Of a stretch of 64,000 nucleotides of DNA, positions 57,975-64,000 are shown in pieces (position 1 is the first letter of the stretch; every line of letters starts with the position of its first letter). The stretch lies in assembly GCA_019054805.1 (NCBI GenBank), contig JAHQIY010000013.1, positions 744,001-808,000 of the forward strand, given 5' to 3'. A program made the translations under genes and the position numbers. Under the pieces are notes generated by a model that saw only the letters and a program-made list of their open reading frames with translations, did no database searches and had not been told where the DNA came from. This DNA is from Brachionus manjavacas. Taxonomy: Eukaryota; Rotifera; Eurotatoria; Ploima; Brachionidae.

Positions 57975-58495
57975 GCCAGTTGGTTCGCAACTGCGAGGCA
58001 CACCAACCTCTTCAAGAACAGGACCGCAGATGACCGGAATGCCCTCAATGCAGCGACCAGATGCGTAACTAACACCAACACATTTAAAAACAGAATTGAT
58101 AAACAACTGGGTTTCTACTAGATCCACCAAAATCACTAAACACACACTATAAGCGCATGAAAAATTTACAGGACATGGACGGAATACTCTGGACGTGGAG
58201 ACTAAGTGTGAAACTAACATAAACATTTAAAAAAAAATGACAAACTACTTTATTTTTTTTAAAACTCTTTTTGTTACCACTAAGATTAAAATTGTTCTAA
58301 AAATAGGATATTAGAAAATATGTAAAAACAAAATTTAAAATTTCTAAAAATAAGCTTTCTAACAATAGCTTATTTAAAAAAAAAGGAAATTAAAAAATAT
58401 TTATAATGGGGCTGTTATAATGGGGCATCTACGAGCGCCACTACTTGGAGACCGAAGTCTCCCACAGCATTTATACTACTGCTACTACTACTAAT
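57975..58495 (+). mobile_element. LINE C-terminal fragment
   Basis: The frame NLFKNRTADDRNALNAATRC then VTNTNTFKNRIDKQLGF matches ..F.nRvvndWNsLp..vv.a.svntFKnrlDk. A 3' UTR with GC-rich arms (GAGACCGAAGTCTC) ends in an ACT-rich tail at about 58495. Confidence 0.75.
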
Positions 58496-58499
58496 ATGT

Positions 58500-60835
58500 C
58501 TAAGAAAATTTTGAATAGAAGATTAAATCGTATTTGGTTGAATTTTGTTTTCAAAAAAAAATTTTATAATTAAGAAAAATAATGTATATTAATAAAAATT
58601 CAAAGTTTTTATTTTTATATTTTTGTCTATTCTGATAAATTAGAGGTGAAATTTAAAAAAACGCGCGTGTATTCTTAAAAATTGTGTACATGATTTTGGG
58701 CTTCATTTTATCTATTGCTAAAAAATTTCTAATAGATAAATTAGATATAAAAAGATTAAAATTAATTAATTTATTTATTAATTTACGCTGATGGCTTCTT
58801 GAAGGAAAATTGCACGATTTCGAGCAATAATGGAAAGTAATGTATAGAAATAAATTTTAAACAGCCTCATAAAATGGAAAAAATTTAAAAAAAGTAAAAA
58901 GAAAATTCTCATGTATACTTTGAAATCAGCCTTGGCTTACTGTAGGACCTTCTTTTTCTGTTTGGCATGTTCTAATTTGCCTAAATTCATTTTTAGTTTA
59001 TCTTTGTAATCAATTTGATTAACTAATTGAATTTAAAAAGTATTTATTAAGTATTCAACTAATTACGTAATATTTGGTTAAAAAAATTTGACAAGAATAA
59101 TTTTTTATTCCTGACATATTTTTTTAATAATAAATTCCAAGTTCTTAAAAATATTCTATTATCCCTGATTTTTATTTTAAAATAATCGGTTAATTGAATA
59201 ATTAAAATCAGCAATTTGTTCTTAAAAGAACTTGGAATAATTAAATAAATACTTCAAATTGAAATTCTTAGCTTATTAATTTTTTAATTCATTTACTTAT
59301 GTCTAATTAATTCATTCTTTCTTTTTAAGTCAAAAATGTGATCTTGATGTTAGAGTATGATTCTAATAAAATAAGATTTAATTAACAATGATGAATCAAA
59401 GATACATTATTTATAATTAAATAATGCTTATAATTATTTATTAAATTTAGGTGATTTTTTTTCGGTTTTTCAACTTACTGTCATTTTCTAGTCATTTTTT
59501 ATTAAAAAAGAAATCTAATCTAAATTAAAAAAAAAGATGATATGGAATAACTTGATCTTAATTAATTCCAATCGTTTACATGCAAAAAATTATGCAAAAC
59601 TTAAATTGGAGAAAAAAGGAATTCGAAAAATGCAAAAAACTACTTTGGAATTTCATTTGGTTTTAAATTTTATCTAGAAATCAATAAAATTATTTTTATT
59701 GGAAAGTTTAAATCTAAACTTTCTCTAGAATATTTAAAACTTAAATTAATCAAGAAAAAAATTAAGATTTATTGTCAATATAATTTGAATCGCAGCCTAA
59801 TTTTTTATTCATTCTTGGTATTAACTCAGAAGAATTTATTTTAAAAAAAAGTTTTTGATTTAATCTAAATTGGTAAGAGCTTCAAATAAAGCAGCGAATT
59901 TAAAAATCTAAAAAATCAAATTTTTATTTTATTTATACTGGAAGGAAGTCTCGAGACGAATTAATTGTTTAAGTGAAATTAATTAAAAAACGACGAAAAA
60001 AATTTTAGAAAAAAACTAATGCTTAAAAAGCTAAGTTTTCTAAGACTTATTTTAAGAGTATATTTTCTATTATAGGTTCTCATTGCAAAAATATTTGTCA
60101 AAGATGAAAGATTTTTTTCGGGAAATCTCTCAATTTATTATGAAATTATTGAATTTTCGGAGCAAAGCTAACAAAGCTTTATTTATTAAGTAATTACTGT
60201 CAATAGTATCATCTGTGATTATTTGATCTAAACCTAGATTTTTTCTTCTATTTTTTAAATTAATTAACAAGAAATTTATTATGTTGTTTAAATTGAATAA
60301 GTTTATTTATTCATTCATTTAATCTGTAATATGATAGGTATTTTTTGAAATAAATAAACAAAAATAATAAATTAATTTTTTTTTATTACGCAATAATTTT
60401 AATTGATATTTAAATATCATTTAAATTTTTATTTTATTTTAATATCGTTTATTTGAGCCATAATTTGGATACCTAAATGTCGATTTTAAATTTGTCTTTA
60501 AAAATTTGAAATTAAGATTTTAGAAGAATCAATATAAGGTCAATTAGAGAAAAAATTTATTTTTGTTTTAATTAAAATAATAAACATCTAATGTTTATAT
60601 AATTGAGAGAGAAAAAGAAGAGAACAGAAAAATATATTGTAATAAAAACAAATATAATAAAATATAGATAAATACAAAATTGAGTAAAAGAGATAAATTA
60701 GGTTACAAAAGTAAATAATATTAGAGTTATTGACAATTTGGAGTTAATAAGTCTTTTTAATAAAATAAGATTTTAAAAACTACAAAAATCAGCAAACTTG
60801 TTTAAGCTAAAGTTATTTTTTAATAAAAAATAAGC
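58500..60835. other. Longest empty AT-rich stretch
   Basis: 2.3 kb of AT-rich sequence without a frame, repeat family or structured element that I can support. Confidence 0.6.
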
Positions 60836-60839
60836 TTCC

Positions 60840-61115
60840 AGTCTCTGTCACTAAAGGCTCTGGTAGACCTCGGAAGTTTATTTAAAGGAATAAAAACATC
60901 ATTTTTAAACAAGCTAGAAAAGATCTCACAATTAGCTATCTGAACTTGTTGCTGATTTTAAAAGTAGATCTCAAAAAATTAGTATTAGTTAATAAAATAT
61001 GATGTGATTTCTTAAATGTCAAGTTCTAGAATCTCATACAGCCGTAAGAAGGACTTTTCTTACTGTGAAAGATTGACAAAAAAGATTTGAGTGGTTTGAG
61101 GGATTGTTAATGACT
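60840..61115 (+). mobile_element. Decayed Tc1-like fragment
   Basis: It aligns with 17010-17190 of the Tc1 element (CTAGAAAAGATCT.., GAATCTCATACAG.., GATTTGAGTGGTTTG), preceded by a GGCTCTGGTAGACCTCGGAA block that encodes the GSGRPRK linker typical of Tc1 proteins. Heavily mutated. Confidence 0.65.
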
Positions 61116-61119
61116 GTTG

Positions 61120-61775
61120 TGAGTTATTGACTCTACAATTCTATCTTTCTTACATTCTTGATTGATTAAGAAAATGTCTTTGATTTTAAGCAATATGCTT
61201 TTAAACTTTAAGGGTATCCTAAATATGCTTTATATGTTTTTATTTTGCTTTTATGCTTTAAATTTATATGAATTGACTTTTAAATCCAAATATTTTAATA
61301 AATAAAAAAAAAAATTCAAAATATTGTTTAGTATATTTGATAAAATTTAATTAATTTTCAATTTGTAAGAATATTATTTTTTTTTGGAACTAATTGGCAT
61401 TTTTTCGAATTTTTTTAATTTTATTCCTAAAATTTAAAAAAATTATTTGAATAATCATTTCTTCAATAAATATAAAGATCTATAAGTAAAGATCAAATTT
61501 TAGCAGCAATAAAACACTTCTTTACTTATTCTTGGTCTCAAAAAATTATTTATATGATCTTTAAATATGTTTTATTTGCTTTCAATATTCTTCATATGCT
61601 TTATAATGCATTATATGCTAAAAATTATTTAAAGACAAAATATGCGTCATAACACGAAATATGCTTAAGGATATTTCGACAGTCTCTGATAATATTAATA
61701 ACAATTGCAATTGTCAAATTAAGATTTTATCATGATTAGTCCAGTAATCGATTATATATACGCAATCACGTTTGT
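61120..61775. other. AT-rich spacer with TATGCTTT repeats
   Basis: Scattered TATGCTTTA/ATATGCTTT motifs occur between 61190 and 61680. No gene. Confidence 0.4.
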
Positions 61776-61779
61776 TTAA

Positions 61780-62060
61780 TTAGCTCGTTCCTCGCAAATC
61801 ATTTATCTTTTCTTCGAGATCTTCTAAGTATTCTATGCTTTCATTTACATTTCCTAGTATTTCGTTAAAGTCACTGAAGACCAATTTTTTCCGTTTTGCT
61901 TTGGTTCTTTTAATAGACAATCGACAAGTTCTCTTGTTAATTTATTGACCATAAGCTTTTTCACAAAATGTGGCTTTCTTTTTAGTAGCATCATTTTAGT
62001 TGTTTCCATTTCTAAAACATGCATGAGTTTGGATGTTTTGGCTCTCTTTGTGAGGCCCAT
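61780..62060 (-). CDS. Small basic protein, possibly nucleolar
   Basis: From ATG 62060 the frame reads MGLTKRAKTSKLMHVLEMET and MMLLKRKPHF; from about 61940 the coding potential moves to another frame, RTCRLSIKRTKAKRKKLVFS then DFNEILGNVNESIEYLEDLE, ending at a stop at 61780-61782. A short intron must join them: GT at 61971 to AG at 61940 (32 nt) gives a phase-0 join, but a larger intron or a sequence error is also possible. The layout, with basic N-terminal half, KRKK..VF..DF motif and acidic tail, recalls small ribosome-biogenesis proteins. The family is not recognised. The ATG abuts the target duplication of a MITE, and DHDDS ends only about 300 bp upstream. Confidence 0.5.
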
Positions 62061-62067
62061 AATTCAT

Positions 62068-62278
62068 GGCTAAGTAAAATTTTTGTTCAATTTTCAATTT
62101 GCTCTTTTTGCTAAAATATTTTAAATTCTCAAATATTTTAAATGCGCATTGCAGTTTTTTAACTTTTTAAGTTTTCAAATTTAAAATTATTGCAAATATG
62201 CACTGCAATTAAATTGCGCATTTAAAATTTTTGAGCAAAAAGAGCAAATTGAAAATTGAACAAAAATTTTACTTTGCC
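62068..62278. mobile_element. MITE with long inverted repeats and 8-bp target duplication
   Basis: The arms share about 45 bp, GGCWAAGTAAAATTTTTGTT onward, including CAATTTGCTCTTTTTGCT, and continue imperfectly to a TGCGCATT/AATGCGCA core. Flanks are identical TAATTCAT at 62060-62067 and 62279-62286. The 8-bp duplication suggests a hAT-like transposase. Confidence 0.93.
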
Positions 62279-62362
62279 TAATTCATTATTTATTTATTTT
62301 TTTTTAAAGATATTTTAAAAAAATTCAGGATTATTTTTATTTATAAAAAACGAAAGAAGACA

Positions 62363-63622
62363 TTAAAGATTAGAACTGCTCGTATTTTCAATTAAATCTT
62401 GAAAAGTCTTTTCTCGTTTTGCAATCAATTTTTTATAAAACAAATCTTTCCTTTTATTATATCCGTCGATTTGTTTTTTCCTCGAAAAAAAGACAGCATT
62501 TTTAGTTAACTCAATTAATTCATCATAGCTCTGAATATTCTCTTTACTTAAATGCTTTGTTATTTCTTCACAATTCTGTATATTATTTGACTTTTTTAGC
62601 AATTCTTCTTTTTGTCTTATGTGACACAATCTCATGTTCTAAAATAGCAATTTTATAATTAAATTTTAAAAGACTAAATTTTGTAATTTTGCTTACTTGG
62701 ATGTTTTTATGATTCAGTTGAAATTTTAGAATAGCCATGTAAAAGCCCCAAACAGAATATTCTGGCCATGTTTTTTCCGCGAACACTAAGACTGATAAAT
62801 TTGATTGCCATAGAAGAAAATCACTAAGTCTTATTTCCCCAGAAGTCCTAATTAATAAGTCTACATTAAATGACTGATTGGTGAAAAGCGAATTTTCAAT
62901 TATTGTCTCATTGATGTCACTTAAATTTTGAATTCATGGATTTACTCATTCACATCTCAAAATTAACAACTTACTCTATTCTCAAATAATTTTTCATTAC
63001 GCCTTCATTCACGTCTCTAATAGAGGTACTCATTTCATCTCGAGAAGTGTAAGAAATACACAAGTTCAAATAGAAGTTTCTGTGATGCTTGGTCATTTCA
63101 ATTGTTTCAGAAATCACAATCTGTACATCTTTAGGTAATAAGTTTATATTTCCAAAAAATCGAACACAAACACCAAATTGTTTCAATTTTGATCTTGGGT
63201 TTTAGCTATTCAAAGCTTTTCTTTTTTAAATAAAATTTATCAAATAAAAGTACTTTTCATTCATCAAGTCTTTTAGCTTAGATTTTGCCAAGTCAAAAAG
63301 GCCATCTATTTCTTCTTTGGTTCGCTTGAAATTCTCAATGCTAAAAGCATAAACACTAATTTCCTTTATATTCATTATTAAACACCAACTTAGAGCCTTA
63401 GATTGCCAAAAGCTTCAAAATGATTCAAAATAAAAAAATTACTTCGGCTAGTTTTTCAAAGCCAGACTTATGGCCTTCAATTTTTTCAATATTTTTGGAT
63501 TTGGCAAAGCGTCTATTTCCGTCCATTATAATCCCAATATGCTTTGGCATTGGACCATTAGTGAGAATATTTCCAAAAAGCTTTTGAATAAAACTTCGAT
63601 TATCACCCACAAACCAAGTCAT
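62363..63622 (-). CDS. DHDDS: Dehydrodolichyl diphosphate synthase catalytic subunit
   Basis: Exons (minus): 63443-63622, 63254-63396, 62975-63193, 62697-62919, 62363-62638; introns 46, 60, 55 and 58 nt; 1041 nt, 346 aa, against 333 in human. cis-Prenyltransferase family: region [21 protein letters not shown] with the catalytic Asp at residue 34, as in the human enzyme; then [90 protein letters not shown]; and a charged C-terminal helix region. The enzyme adds isopentenyl diphosphate units to farnesyl diphosphate in cis on the ER membrane, making the dolichol precursor for N-glycosylation; in animals it works with NUS1, which supplies the C-terminal RxG motif this subunit lacks. The start [11 protein letters not shown] aligns with the family N-terminus. 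All four splice pairs restore the family alignment. Confidence 0.97.
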
Positions 63623-63711
63623 TTTTTAGACCCAAATTCAACTTGGAAAATGTAAAAAATGATTCAAAATTTAGCATATTTTTAAGTTGATGCTAATTAA
63701 AAAAGGTGAAG

Positions 63712-63790
63712 CATTTACGTAATTTACATGCGTTTCTAATGGCAGCAAACAGTGAGGTATTCGAAGAATTGTTAAAAATTAAATTTAAAG
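63712..63790 (+). CDS. Possible BTB-domain exon fragment
   Basis: After an acceptor-like AAAAAAGGTGAAG, the frame reads HLRNLHAFLMAANSEVFEEL then LKIKFKELS and stops. This resembles the BTB/POZ block (..HkavLa..SevF..ll). It would be one exon of a plus-strand gene starting near DHDDS. No neighbouring exon is visible; the motif is short, so this is tentative. Confidence 0.25.
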
Positions 63791-64000
63791 AATTGAGTTA
63801 AAAGAAAACAATCTCTATGTTGTTTGATTTGGCCTTCTAAAAAAATATTTTTTTTTAAAATAAATTATTATAAATTTGATTATAATACTGACATTTCTCT
63901 CGACAATAGTGACACTCTGAATTTCATACCAAATATAAAGAAAACTCAATGACTCCGAAGTCAAATTATTAGAATTTTTGTGATTCAAATTTAAGCCAAA
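63791..64000. other. AT-rich right edge, nothing recognised
   Basis: No feature supported. Confidence 0.5.

Noticed and set aside
57948-58226. 92-codon minus-strand frame
   Set aside because: Antisense of a LINE C-terminal fragment on the plus strand.

Overview
The window is very AT-rich animal nuclear DNA. Host exons are joined by tiny introns (about 46-78 nt, GT..AG) and sit in a sea of decayed mobile elements. Gene content (TFIIH p52, PHRF1, dehydrodolichyl diphosphate synthase, SMAP-type ArfGAP, Shaw-type Kv channel) is that of a metazoan. Composition, tiny introns and element types would fit a monogonont rotifer or a similar small AT-rich invertebrate, but this is a guess from style and no marker gene fixes the taxon.

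Layout: 1-6.4 kb holds a PHD-finger end, a piggyBac remnant and three LINE pieces. 6.5-7.8 kb (-) is a four-exon gene of unknown function. 9.5-10.3 kb (-) holds two small unknown genes 12 nt apart. 10.4-11.8 kb has a LINE copy and weak exon candidates. 13.3-14.5 kb (+) is the SMAP-like ArfGAP. 15-18.5 kb is a nest of LINEs, a pogo-like MITE and a Tc1 element. 19.3-25.5 kb (-) is a PHRF1 homologue with a 4.1-kb intron full of hAT derivatives and an integrase fossil. 26-31.5 kb is gene-poor, with a large foldback. 31.6-36.3 kb (-) is the complete TFIIH p52 gene (GTF2H4), eight exons, with a LINE and a MITE in its one long intron. 36.6-46 kb is transposon territory (IS630/Tc1-like, hAT, MULE, LINEs). 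46.9-54.1 kb (-) is a Shaw-like potassium channel whose 5.5-kb intron holds a MULE end, a foldback, two LINE pieces and a MITE. 54.7-61.1 kb is LINE and Tc1 debris and empty AT-rich DNA. 61.8-63.6 kb (-) is a small basic-protein gene followed upstream by the complete dehydrodolichyl diphosphate synthase gene, five exons.

Five gene models were assembled by hand. Four with a proposed start codon close as whole open frames across all splice sites: the 7-kb unknown gene (384 aa), GTF2H4 (466 aa), the Kv channel (519 aa) and DHDDS (346 aa). SMAP closes too (358 aa). The genes share no obvious pathway. Two head-to-tail pairs with very short spacers may be operon-like.

No tRNA, rRNA, CRISPR or prokaryotic feature was seen. 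Most of the DNA between genes is remnants of LINEs (several families, one with a recurring 3' hairpin tail), hAT, Tc1, pogo, MULE and piggyBac elements, and at least four MITE or foldback families.
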